DNA of 45,735 bases from an uncultured Microscilla sp. (GTDB lineage: Bacteria; Bacteroidota; Bacteroidia; Cytophagales; Microscillaceae). Below the pieces are notes generated by a model. The model was not told where the DNA came from. It saw only the letters and a program-made list of their open reading frames with translations, and ran no database searches. The translations under genes and the position numbers were made by a program. Numbering within the stretch: the stretch's first letter is position 1; each line of letters begins with the position of its first letter. Location of the stretch: contig NZ_CANLRP010000053.1 in assembly GCF_947493425.1 (NCBI RefSeq), forward strand, positions 1-45,735, in the 5' to 3' direction. Shown here in pieces: positions 17,162-25,168 of this stretch.

Positions 17162-17292
17162 ACGTCTTTCTTTGTTATCGGCTAACTATCAGTGAGTTAC
17201 AGCATAATTACTATAGGCTAAAAATAAAAAAATCAAGAATTCAAAGAGCTTTTAATGCTTGTTTTAGCACATTTTCCGAATAGGTAAGCTGC
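17162..17292 (-). promoter_or_regulatory. Probable CRISPR leader
   Basis: This AT-rich, gene-free segment directly abuts the terminal perfect repeat at 17161. Given the ATTGAAAC orientation of the repeat and the decay at the opposite end, this is the expected leader and promoter side. No specific promoter or integration motif could be confirmed. Confidence 0.55.
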
Positions 17293-17538
17293 TCATTTAC
17301 AAGGGCTTAAAGGCGTGTTTGGTGCCACCACAAATAAATTGCCCTCCGGAAAAGGCGCTACCTGACCAAAACAGGTATTTTAATGATTACAATTTGCATA
17401 TCTTTTTTTAGATTTGGTAGCTTTTGACAAAATATTTTTATCCTCCGCTGGAGCACATGTCACCCAGTGTTCCCCACCAATACAATTTGCCTCACACAAC
17501 CAATTGTTTGAAGCCAAGCTTGGGACAATGGATGTGTG
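17293..17538 (-). pseudogene. Possible gene remnant between leader and inverted repeat
   Basis: On the minus strand, one frame from 17538 to 17293 reads protein-like sequence (for example NWLCEANCIGGEHWVT and later GQVAPFPEGNLFVVAPN). It has no start codon and is broken by an in-frame TAA. It may be the relic of a gene carried with the array, or simply chance. I do not recognise a family. Confidence 0.2.
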
Positions 17539-17672
17539 TCAGGCAGCTTTACTTTAGACGCCCAAGTATGGCTTTTTGAGTCAAAAAAATCAAATATCAT
17601 CACTTTTGAGGGTTTTAATACCTGGATAAAGTTGCTTCATAAATATTTATTCACCTCAATGAAAAAGCTTGA

Positions 17673-17790
17673 AACTTTCCGCCTCGCCTGCTCCGAGTTT
17701 GTCCTCGGAGGGCAGCGTCTCCACGCCCGATCGAAACCTTGTGCTTTGCAAGCTTCAGAGAGGTTTCTCACTTTTTATAAGAAAGCCCTA
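17673..17790 (-). repeat. Right 118-bp inverted repeat flanking the CRISPR array
   Basis: This is the inverted partner of 15427-15544, matching at 114 of 118 positions. Together the arms bound a 2,364-bp block containing the array, its leader and the possible gene remnant. An open frame passes through this arm on the plus strand (17536-17940), but its sequence derives from the repeat. Confidence 0.9.
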
Positions 17791-17956
17791 TTTTCTTCTT
17801 CCCAGACAACAGGTAAAAAGATGAAGGCAAACCAAAGGATTGCAAATAGAAAAATCATGAACGGAAGTGCTCAGAGAAATGTGCTGAGGGTTTTTACCCT
17901 GTTGATAGTCAGCATTGGCTTTTTTAGTACAGATCAATGAACACTTCCTGCTATTT

Positions 17957-18778
17957 TTAAAGGCTCCCAAACTTAAAACTAAGCCCTAGCCCAATGCCCC
18001 AAATGCTTATGGTATAATACTCGGCATAAGAGCCGCTAAAACCGAAATAAATTTTGGTGCTTGGGTTGTCTACCAAGGCATATTTAGCCTGCGCATTGAT
18101 CTCCCAACGAGGCGAGCCCACGGTAGAGTTACGAGCAATGACATAACGAAACTCCGTTCCTAATTTCATTCTGGTTGGAAAAGCATCAAAGCCAGCCGTA
18201 AGCTCACTAAAAGTAGGGTTGGGACTGTTTGAGTCTTGTTCGTGGTAGAGTCCCCAGCCGATCCGAAAGTCATAGGCTGGATCTATGATAGGGTTGATTT
18301 GTAGCAGTTGTATTTCGTGGGTGGGAAAACTGGTACGGTTGCCTAGCACGGTTTCGGTAAGGTAAGTATACCTATAGTCAAATGATAAAAAGCCCACCCT
18401 AAACCGCGCCCTGGGGCGATAAAGGCTTTCTGTACTGGGAACAAAAGTAGCGTCTCCCCCAATTTCAAAGCTGATAGGCACATAAGTACCACCAGTTTCA
18501 GCGTTTCGCCGAGCAAACGAGTTAGCCAATATTTCGTTGATAAAAGAAGAGCAAACCGTAGAACCAATGCTACTACACATACTACCGAGTGCATCTCCGG
18601 CACAACCCGCCCCGGCATCTCCACAACCCCCTCCACTACTACCCGAACTGGAACGATTGCTTCGATTACCGCTTTTTTCTGACTTGTCTTTTATTTCCCC
18701 AATTTTTTGTGCCTGAGCATCCAGTTGAGCCCCGGCTATTAAAAGTGAAATAAATAGAAGTATAGTTTTTTTCATCAT
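17957..18778 (-). CDS. Exported protein, probable outer-membrane barrel
   Basis: I do not recognise a named family. From the ATG at 18778 the 273-residue product begins MMKKTILLFISLLIAGAQLDAQA, a clear signal peptide. A low-complexity segment rich in Ser, Gly and Cys follows (about residues 35-80), with several cysteines that may form disulfides. The remainder alternates hydrophobic and polar residues in strand-like segments (RFRVGFLSFDYRYTYL, MKLGTEFRYVI, KIYFGFSGSYAEYYTISIWGIGLGLSFKF) and ends in an aromatic/hydrophobic strand. This fits a small outer-membrane beta barrel. The gene is alone, facing the CRISPR block. Confidence 0.65.
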   Translation of the reverse strand: MMKKTILLFISLLIAGAQLDAQAQKIGEIKDKSEKSGNRSNRSSSGSSGGGCGDAGAGCAGDALGSMCSSIGSTVCSSFINEILANSFARRNAETGGTYVPISFEIGGDATFVPSTESLYRPRARFRVGFLSFDYRYTYLTETVLGNRTSFPTHEIQLLQINPIIDPAYDFRIGWGLYHEQDSNSPNPTFSELTAGFDAFPTRMKLGTEFRYVIARNSTVGSPRWEINAQAKYALVDNPSTKIYFGFSGSYAEYYTISIWGIGLGLSFKFGSL

Positions 18779-19030
18779 GAGTCGATATATTTTGAATCCT
18801 GTAGATTTGTAACGTATCAGGCAGAAAAAACAATTCAATATTTTGTGATCAATTTGTTCACCAACACCTTTCCCGGAAAATGTTTTTTAGAATCACCCGG
18901 CAAGGGTACCAAAGTTAAATTATAGGCTCAGTTGCCCCAAAAAAACGGTAACAATTTTCAAAAACAGGTGCTAACTAAAAAACTTGGCACCTTGAGGGCG
19001 AGCAACCAGACAGACCAGGGTCGAATAAAA

Positions 19031-19058
19031 AACACTGGCCAAATCAATGACCAGTGTT
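19031..19058. terminator. Hairpin with an 8-bp perfect stem
   Basis: AACACTGG and CCAGTGTT pair around a 12-base loop. It lies about 215 bp downstream of the P5C dehydrogenase stop, next to a palindromic element, and could end that transcript. On the minus strand it is followed by a short T-rich run. Confidence 0.45.
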
Positions 19059-19067
19059 AGGGGTGTA

Positions 19068-19230
19068 AGAGTATGTTTAAAAATCATAATCTGGGTTAAA
19101 AAAGTGACTTTTACGCGCTGACTTTGTTGATTTTTGCGTCAATAGCTATGGCTATTCACTTAAAAATACGCCTCGCCAGCACAAAAAACTCATCATTTTT
19201 AACTCCGAAGACAAAATTTAAACATACTCT
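19068..19230. repeat. 163-bp palindromic (MITE-like) element
   Basis: The ends are perfect 14-bp inverted repeats (AGAGTATGTTTAAA and its complement). The centre holds aatagc-tatg-gctatt. The T/A-rich flanks and the (g)TAGCxxxxGCTA-type centre resemble the elements at 27165, 32090 and 33568. There is no coding capacity. Confidence 0.65.
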
Positions 19231-19271
19231 AAATGATATTATCAAGTCCTCAGTTACACACATTGGACATA

Positions 19272-20909
19272 CTAAGACTCTTGTAAGAAAGGGTACTTGT
19301 AGTCTGTGGGAGGCAATAAGTTTTCTTTTACAGTACGGGGCGACACCCAGCGCAAGAGGTTAATCATTGCTCCGGCTTTGTCATTGGTACCAGAGGCACG
19401 TCCACCCCCAAAAGGCTGTTGCCCTACTACTGCACCCGTGGGCTTGTCGTTAATGTAGAAGTTACCCGCAGCCTGGTGCAAACGTTTGGTAGCAAGTTCT
19501 GCCGCATAACGGTCTTTAGAGAAGATAGCACCAGTCAAAGCATAAGGCGAAGTTTCGTCTACCAACTTGAGCGTTTCTTCAAACTTCTCAGGGTCATACA
19601 CATGAATAGTCAATACAGGGCCAAAAATTTCTTCGCACATGGTACGGTATTTAGGGTCATCGGCTCTCAACACAGTAGGCTCAATAAAATAACCCGTAGA
19701 CTTATCGTGGTTACCGCCTGCAATCAACTCTACTCCAGCGTCTTGTTTAGCCTGGTCTATATAACCCGCAATTTTATCAAAAGCTTTTTCGTCTATCACC
19801 GCGTTGATAAAATTGGTAAAGTCTTCAGTACCCCCCATTTTTATCTCGGCAAGGTCAGCTTGCATATGTTTTTTTACATCCTCCCAGATATTGGCAGGAA
19901 TATAAGCGCGTGATGCCGCCGAACACTTTTGCCCTTGAAACTCAAAAGCACCCCTTACCAAACCAGTAGCAACCTCTTTAGCATTTGCCGATTTGTGAGC
20001 TACCACAAAATCTTTACCTCCTGTTTCGCCTACAATGCGGGGGTAAGCTTTGTATTTGGCTATATTTTCACCAATTGTTTTCCATAAGTGTTGGAACACG
20101 CCCGTGCTTCCGGTAAAGTGTAGTCCGGCAAAATCGGCGTGGTTAAATACCACATCACCTGCTTCGGGTCCGTCTACATAAATAAGGTTGATCACTCCGT
20201 CAGGCAAACCCGCTTCTCTAAACACTTCCATAATTACATTGGCAGCGTAAATTTGAGTTTCAGAAGGTTTCCATACTACAGTGTTACCCATCATAGCTGG
20301 AGCGGCTGGCAGGTTTCCGGCAATTGCCGTAAAGTTAAACGGAGTAATGGCAAATATAAACCCTTCCAGCGGACGTTGTTCGGTACGGTTCCAGGTGTTA
20401 GGACTACCTGGCACTATAGGCTGTTGATTGTAAATCTCGCCCATATAATGTACATTAAACCTAAGGAAGTCTATAAACTCACAAGCAGCATCTATTTCTG
20501 CCTGATAAGCATTCTTTGACTGCCCAAGCATAGTAGCCGCATTGATCTTGGCACGGTAAGGACCTGCAATCAAATCAGCTGCTTTTAAAAAAATAGCCGC
20601 ACGATGTTCCCAGGCTAAGTTTTCCCAGTTTGTCTTTGCATCTAAAGCCGCTTGAACCGCCTTCTCTGCATGGCTACGGTCTCCATAGTTAAAGTGCCCC
20701 AATATGTGTTGGTGATCATGAGGAGGAGATAGCTTCTTTTTGACATTGGTACGAACCAACTCGTTGCCAATGTACATCGGTACGTCAACTTCTTGAGAGC
20801 GCAATTCTGCAATGGTAGCCTTGAGTGCTGCTTTTTCGGGTGAACCGGGAGCATAAGACAGTACGGGCTCGTTGGTTGGATAGGGTATACTGAAAAATCC
20901 TTTTGACAT
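19272..20909 (-). CDS. pruA: Delta-1-pyrroline-5-carboxylate dehydrogenase
   Basis: This enzyme oxidises glutamate semialdehyde, in equilibrium with P5C, to glutamate using NAD, the second step of proline breakdown. The 545-residue protein begins MSKGFFSIPYPTNEPVLSY at an ATG at 20909. It has the aldehyde dehydrogenase catalytic pair E295 in GETGGKDFVV and C329 in GQKCSAASRAYIP, 34 residues apart as usual. ITPFNFTAI and FGPVLTIHVY are further family motifs, and PFGGGRASGTNDKAG lies near the end. It is a stand-alone enzyme; no proline dehydrogenase domain or gene is next to it. The function is well supported. Confidence 0.93.
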   Translation of the reverse strand: MSKGFFSIPYPTNEPVLSYAPGSPEKAALKATIAELRSQEVDVPMYIGNELVRTNVKKKLSPPHDHQHILGHFNYGDRSHAEKAVQAALDAKTNWENLAWEHRAAIFLKAADLIAGPYRAKINAATMLGQSKNAYQAEIDAACEFIDFLRFNVHYMGEIYNQQPIVPGSPNTWNRTEQRPLEGFIFAITPFNFTAIAGNLPAAPAMMGNTVVWKPSETQIYAANVIMEVFREAGLPDGVINLIYVDGPEAGDVVFNHADFAGLHFTGSTGVFQHLWKTIGENIAKYKAYPRIVGETGGKDFVVAHKSANAKEVATGLVRGAFEFQGQKCSAASRAYIPANIWEDVKKHMQADLAEIKMGGTEDFTNFINAVIDEKAFDKIAGYIDQAKQDAGVELIAGGNHDKSTGYFIEPTVLRADDPKYRTMCEEIFGPVLTIHVYDPEKFEETLKLVDETSPYALTGAIFSKDRYAAELATKRLHQAAGNFYINDKPTGAVVGQQPFGGGRASGTNDKAGAMINLLRWVSPRTVKENLLPPTDYKYPFLQES

Positions 20910-21461
20910 ACTATTATTTAAGTAAATGTTGAAATAATACAAATAAAGACCTTCTGAAGTAAAGCCGTTGATTTTAAAATTGGAGAAAATGCAACTTATT
21001 TTATCTGTATCAAGTTAGTATTGTAAAATATTATTTGGTTTAACAGGGATCAAGCTTATATATACACCTCTCAAGCCCAATAAAATTATAGAACCAAACC
21101 TGTACGGCGAATTCAATAGGTCAGATTTTGAGATACGAAAATGATCTTATAAATTGTAAGGCGCAACCTTTATGAGAAAAAAAACAGATTTTTGGATAAA
21201 ATTGTATCGCACATAAAAGCAAGCCAAATTCTGTGCAACTAAAACATCATAAAGACGGTAAGAGTATTATAATGAAGCTTAGTTTCTTCGTAGGTTCACA
21301 ATGCCAAAATAAACAATTGATTTTTTTAAAAACAGCTAATTATTTAGGCGTTGTTACCAAACAATCAAAAATTTTAAAACTACCCCTTGTTTTGTTTGTC
21401 AAGAAGGCATACAAAACACCCAACTTATTAGATAAACTGGTAAAATCTTAAAATATATAAT
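20910..21461. other. Intergenic region before the vWA gene
   Basis: These 552 bp separate the divergent P5C dehydrogenase and vWA genes. A 72-codon frame exists (21233-21451) but has no family features or start signal that I trust. The region presumably holds both promoters; none was clear. Confidence 0.4.
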
Positions 21462-22136
21462 ATGGCAGCTAACGATTTTTTAGCCGAAACTCCGGAAAAT
21501 TTTGAGCAGAAATGTTTGTGTATACTTGTATTGGATGTATCTGGATCGATGATAGGTAACCCCATCCAACAATTAAACGAAGGGCTGCAACGATTTAAAC
21601 AACAAGTGATGAACGATGAAATAGCCTCTCAACGACTTGAAATATGCATTATTACATTTTCAGGGCGGGTGGCTTGTATTCAAGAACCTTCATTGATTCA
21701 TAACTTTGAAATGCCCACGCTCAAAGCTGGAGGTTCTACTGCACTGGTAGATGGTTTGCGCCGTGCAATACTAAAAGTAACCACCCGAAAAAACTGGTAC
21801 AAGCAAACCGGACAACCTTATTACCGTCCGTTTGTAATTATGATTACAGATGGCGAGCCTGACGCCGATCAGGATGTAAAAGGTGTATCACAAGATATTG
21901 ATATAAGAGTTGACAATAAAGAATTTTTATTTTTCCCAATTGGAGTACAAGATGCCAACATGGACGTATTGAGACAGTTATCGCACCGTAGTACTCCTCC
22001 CATGATGTTGCGAGGCTTAAACTTTAATGAGTTTTTCCAGTGGTTGAGCAATAGTGTGAGCGTGATCACTAAATCGAAAGAAGGAGACAAAGTAAACCTT
22101 CCCGATACATCAGGTTGGGGACAAATTGCTATCTAA
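21462..22136 (+). CDS. vWA-domain protein, TerY/YegL-like
   Basis: This 224-residue soluble protein is almost entirely a von Willebrand A domain. The metal-ion-dependent adhesion site is complete: DVSGS at 25-29, T93 in GGSTALVDGL, and D130 in MITDGEPD. Proteins of this type (TerY, YegL) are encoded with a PP2C phosphatase and a Ser/Thr kinase, the TerY-P triad, in which the vWA protein is thought to act as a metal-dependent scaffold. Those partners follow here on the same strand. A strong terminator hairpin comes soon after the stop, so this gene may be transcribed separately. No signal peptide is present. Confidence 0.85.
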   Translation: MAANDFLAETPENFEQKCLCILVLDVSGSMIGNPIQQLNEGLQRFKQQVMNDEIASQRLEICIITFSGRVACIQEPSLIHNFEMPTLKAGGSTALVDGLRRAILKVTTRKNWYKQTGQPYYRPFVIMITDGEPDADQDVKGVSQDIDIRVDNKEFLFFPIGVQDANMDVLRQLSHRSTPPMMLRGLNFNEFFQWLSNSVSVITKSKEGDKVNLPDTSGWGQIAI

Positions 22137-22169
22137 ATTATTCATAAGCACTGTAGTATAAAAATATTG

Positions 22170-22200
22170 GCTTCCGGAGGTAAACTTCGGAAGCTTATTT
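22170..22200 (+). terminator. Rho-independent terminator after the vWA gene
   Basis: A perfect 7-bp stem, GCTTCCG/CGGAAGC, with an 11-base loop is followed by ttattt. It begins 34 bp after the vWA stop codon. Confidence 0.75.
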
Positions 22201-22300
22201 ATATCTGGTAAAACAAAAACTCGCATAAACGTATTTGGCGAGCTTGCCCAGCACAAGTGCTCACGCACCTCACAAAATCTTCCATTTCTTAGTTTAAAAT

Positions 22301-23971
22301 ATGCAGAGGCATTTGTATTATATCTCAGGCATACAAATGCCTCCTTTTACTCATTATGTTTTTTATTACATAATGATCTTAGGGTGGGGTAATTGGGCAA
22401 GTGCGCAAGCCCAAAACACCTATCGTTGCACTTTAAAAGTGTCCCCTAAGTTGCGGCAAAAAACGGCAAATAGTGCCACAAAAAACAAATGGACTGTTTT
22501 TGTTGAACAATATAAGGACACACAATGTATTGGACTTTTGGGTAAACAAAAACTAAGTAATCAAACAAATCGGCCTTCCAAAAACTTAGCATTCAATGCT
22601 GCTTCTCAACACGTGATCCACCTCCGTTTTTCTTCCTCTCAAAGTCCGTTTATAGAACAACGCCATACTTTTAGTCTTACCAATGATTCGTTGGGTACTC
22701 AACAAACTCATACTATTCGGTTAGACACATACACTACCGTAACTATGGTACTGCATCAGCAGTTGCTCACCCCTACACAAACTGGAGCGCCAAGGTTGTG
22801 GGTAACCACTTATCATAAAGAAAATATTCAGGGAGTATCAGGAATAAAAGTGTTAGTAAAATACCTATTGCCACCAGGCGTAAATCAAGGCAAAGGGTAT
22901 GTAAAAGCATTGATGCAAAAACGTCGCCCACAGCCATTGTTAATTTACAGAATAGAGCAGGGAAAGTTAGTAAACGACTTGATGCTTAATTTTACGTCTG
23001 ATACTTTGAATTTTGCCTTGTTTATTCCTTACCATGAGTTGCCTTATTGGAGACCAAGCATTGGTTTTCAGTTGGTACATGTAGCCGAGGCGTGTTTACT
23101 CACAAGTTTTTGGGTAAAAACAAAATACAGACGCGAAGATGGCTATGATTTAAAAGGGCAGATATCACTGTTGCCTGTACGTAAATATAACGCAAGTGGT
23201 ATATCGTTTGGAGTAAATTTACAATTACCTTCGTTTTATATCAAAAACTTAAAACATAACTTTTTGAGACTGCAACTTTTTGGGAAAGTAAACAATTTAC
23301 AGAGGGTATGGGGGCATCAGCGGTTTCAGGTAAAGCAATTGGCAGGGTGGCAAAACAAGGTGTGGCTACGAGATTCTTTTTTGCCTTATGCTGTATTGGC
23401 AAAATATACTGGTAAGCTAAAGATTCAGTTGGAGGTAGGCGCGTTTTTAACTGGGCTTAGAAGCACCATCTTTTATACTGGATACCCCCAGAAACAATCA
23501 AGCAGAGTAATGTATAAAGAGCAAACCTGCGCTATTACATTACCCCCCATGCAATGCTTAAAAATACGTCCGGTATTTTTGAAAATGCGTAAAAAAGACA
23601 CGATAACGAAACCTTTAAAAACGCGTACTTTACAGTTAACAGTGCGCATTCAAAGGTATAAGCTTTATCAAACAAGGCGGTACACTTACCAAAAAAAACT
23701 CCGGTTTGATAAAAACGAAAAAGATACATTGGCACTGGTAAAAAATGATACTGTTACTTTGGAAGTAACCGATAATGGCTACCCCAAAAAAGTGTTGTTT
23801 CATGCGAGCGTCAGCTGTACTGCCGATATTTTGAGGCGAAAGTTTTGGAAACTGAAAGACAAATATGGTAATTACCTCAAAATTGCGGTACAGAAATTAA
23901 CCACAGGAAAAGACAAATTTTTACATACGAATGGCAAAAAAAAAACAAAAACTCTGGGTGGTCGTAGGTGA
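22301..23971 (+). CDS. Exported protein of unknown function, coupled to PP2C
   Basis: I recognise no family in this 556-residue product. Near the N-terminus (MQRHLYYISGIQMPP...) a hydrophobic stretch at about 17-35 ends in WASAQA, a likely signal peptide. An internal ATG at 22337 could be the true start. The rest is rich in Lys, Arg, Thr and Tyr with strand-like alternation, for example LTVRIQRYKLYQTRRYTYQ, and looks extracytoplasmic and beta-rich. The end overlaps the PP2C start by 41 bp in a different frame, which implies translational coupling. Its placement between the vWA and phosphatase genes is not part of the known triad, so it may be an exported partner of the WG sensors further downstream. 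Confidence 0.6.
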   Translation: MQRHLYYISGIQMPPFTHYVFYYIMILGWGNWASAQAQNTYRCTLKVSPKLRQKTANSATKNKWTVFVEQYKDTQCIGLLGKQKLSNQTNRPSKNLAFNAASQHVIHLRFSSSQSPFIEQRHTFSLTNDSLGTQQTHTIRLDTYTTVTMVLHQQLLTPTQTGAPRLWVTTYHKENIQGVSGIKVLVKYLLPPGVNQGKGYVKALMQKRRPQPLLIYRIEQGKLVNDLMLNFTSDTLNFALFIPYHELPYWRPSIGFQLVHVAEACLLTSFWVKTKYRREDGYDLKGQISLLPVRKYNASGISFGVNLQLPSFYIKNLKHNFLRLQLFGKVNNLQRVWGHQRFQVKQLAGWQNKVWLRDSFLPYAVLAKYTGKLKIQLEVGAFLTGLRSTIFYTGYPQKQSSRVMYKEQTCAITLPPMQCLKIRPVFLKMRKKDTITKPLKTRTLQLTVRIQRYKLYQTRRYTYQKKLRFDKNEKDTLALVKNDTVTLEVTDNGYPKKVLFHASVSCTADILRRKFWKLKDKYGNYLKIAVQKLTTGKDKFLHTNGKKKTKTLGGRR

Positions 23972-24797
23972 TTCGGTTATGGGGCTAAACCACGTAAAAA
24001 ATAATATTCCTTGTCAGGACAGCCACTTGTACGAAGAAATGGAGAATGGATGGGGTATTGCAATTGTAGCCGATGGTGCTGGCTCGGCAGATTATTCTCA
24101 TCAAGGGTCTCAATTTGTAGTAAAAGAAGGGATGAGCTTGTTTAAAAAAATAGTCACCGAAAATAAGTGGACGACAAGTAAAAAACTGCCCGAACAGGAC
24201 AAATGGCATAAGTTGGCAAAAACCAGCCTAAAGCAACTCAGGAATATGCTGGCAAAAGAAGCCAAGCAAACCAACAAAGAGTTGGGGCAACTGGCCTCTA
24301 CCATTATGGTAGCTATTTTTTCGCCATTGGGCATTTTGTGCACCCACATAGGCGATGGCAGGGGAGGCTATAGTAATTCGAAAGGCGAATGGAAACCATT
24401 GTTTACTCCCTGGAAGGGTGAGTATGCCAATGAAACGATTTTTTTGACTTCAGACATTTGGGCAGATAAAGAGGTAAACAAGTTTGTAGAAAGCAAGGTA
24501 ATCAACGAAAAACCATTTGCGTTTACGCTCATGTCTGATGGACTCGAAATGCATTCGTTTGAGTGCAGTGTGTGGGACGAAAAAGAAGAAAAATATTATG
24601 ATCCTAATCGTCCTTATCAAAAGTTTTTCAATCCGGTAGTCAATGGTTTGGTGCAAATGAAGCAAAACCGTATGACTGATGATGAGATCAAGGGCAAATG
24701 GAATAAGTTTTTGCGTGAGGGTAACGAAAAAATCAAGAACGAACCCGATGATAAAACAATGATTATTGGAGCTTATTTTCCAAACGGAACCTCTTGA
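23931..24797 (+). CDS. PP2C-family Ser/Thr phosphatase (YegK-like)
   Basis: This is a metal-dependent protein phosphatase of 288 residues. The metal-binding signature is visible: D30 in CQDSH, ADGAGSA at 47-53 (D48), GDGR at 141-144, SDGLE at 202-206 and DDKTM at 273-277. It has no signal peptide and is cytoplasmic. In related loci this phosphatase reverses phosphorylation by the neighbouring kinase, so the kinases from 25169 onwards are the likely targets. The start ATG at 23931 lies inside the previous gene. A terminator at 24890 separates it from the kinase genes. Confidence 0.85.
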   Translation: MAKKKQKLWVVVGDSVMGLNHVKNNIPCQDSHLYEEMENGWGIAIVADGAGSADYSHQGSQFVVKEGMSLFKKIVTENKWTTSKKLPEQDKWHKLAKTSLKQLRNMLAKEAKQTNKELGQLASTIMVAIFSPLGILCTHIGDGRGGYSNSKGEWKPLFTPWKGEYANETIFLTSDIWADKEVNKFVESKVINEKPFAFTLMSDGLEMHSFECSVWDEKEEKYYDPNRPYQKFFNPVVNGLVQMKQNRMTDDEIKGKWNKFLREGNEKIKNEPDDKTMIIGAYFPNGTS

Positions 24798-24889
24798 GTA
24801 GACCTTTCCAATGTTGAAACCATCAGGGTAAATTCAACTGCCAAAGTTTGTTGGTGGTATTATCTTGGATTAATGTCAAGCCCATGATT

Positions 24890-24930
24890 ACAACCCTGGC
24901 ATGTTTCAAGCGTCAGGGTTGTGGTGTTTT
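24890..24930 (+). terminator. Terminator after the PP2C gene
   Basis: ACAACCCTG (24890-24898) and CAGGGTTGT (24914-24922) form a perfect 9-bp stem, followed by ggtgtttt. It lies within a 371-bp gap with no other recognisable content. Confidence 0.7.
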
Positions 24931-25168
24931 AGCGGGTAGATGTTTAAACTTAACATAATGCATTGTTATACTTTAGTCGGTTCTTTTTTACGACAGTGTT
25001 AAAGAAGGCAAACAAGTGTTGTCAAGTAGTAAGTAGTTGAGCCAAATAATTAACAAAAATCCTGTAACATTCCCCTTGTTTTTACTGTTTTAACAAGACA
25101 TTGTAATGGCAATAAAATCAATTACTCAATGATAGCCAAATACAGTACAAGTAAAGAACCCCAACCTA

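Noticed and set aside
15871..17283. Several open frames through the CRISPR array, rich in a recurring SFRATSIKTRIET-type peptide
   Set aside because: The peptide is simply the translation of the CRISPR repeat, and the frames track the repeat-spacer periodicity.
17536..17940. 134-codon frame on the plus strand
   Set aside because: Its central part is the translated right inverted repeat, and the matching left arm encodes the same peptide in an unrelated context. No domain or start signal supports it.
21233..21451. 72-codon frame before the vWA gene
   Set aside because: No family features, poor start context, and AT-rich composition typical of intergenic sequence.
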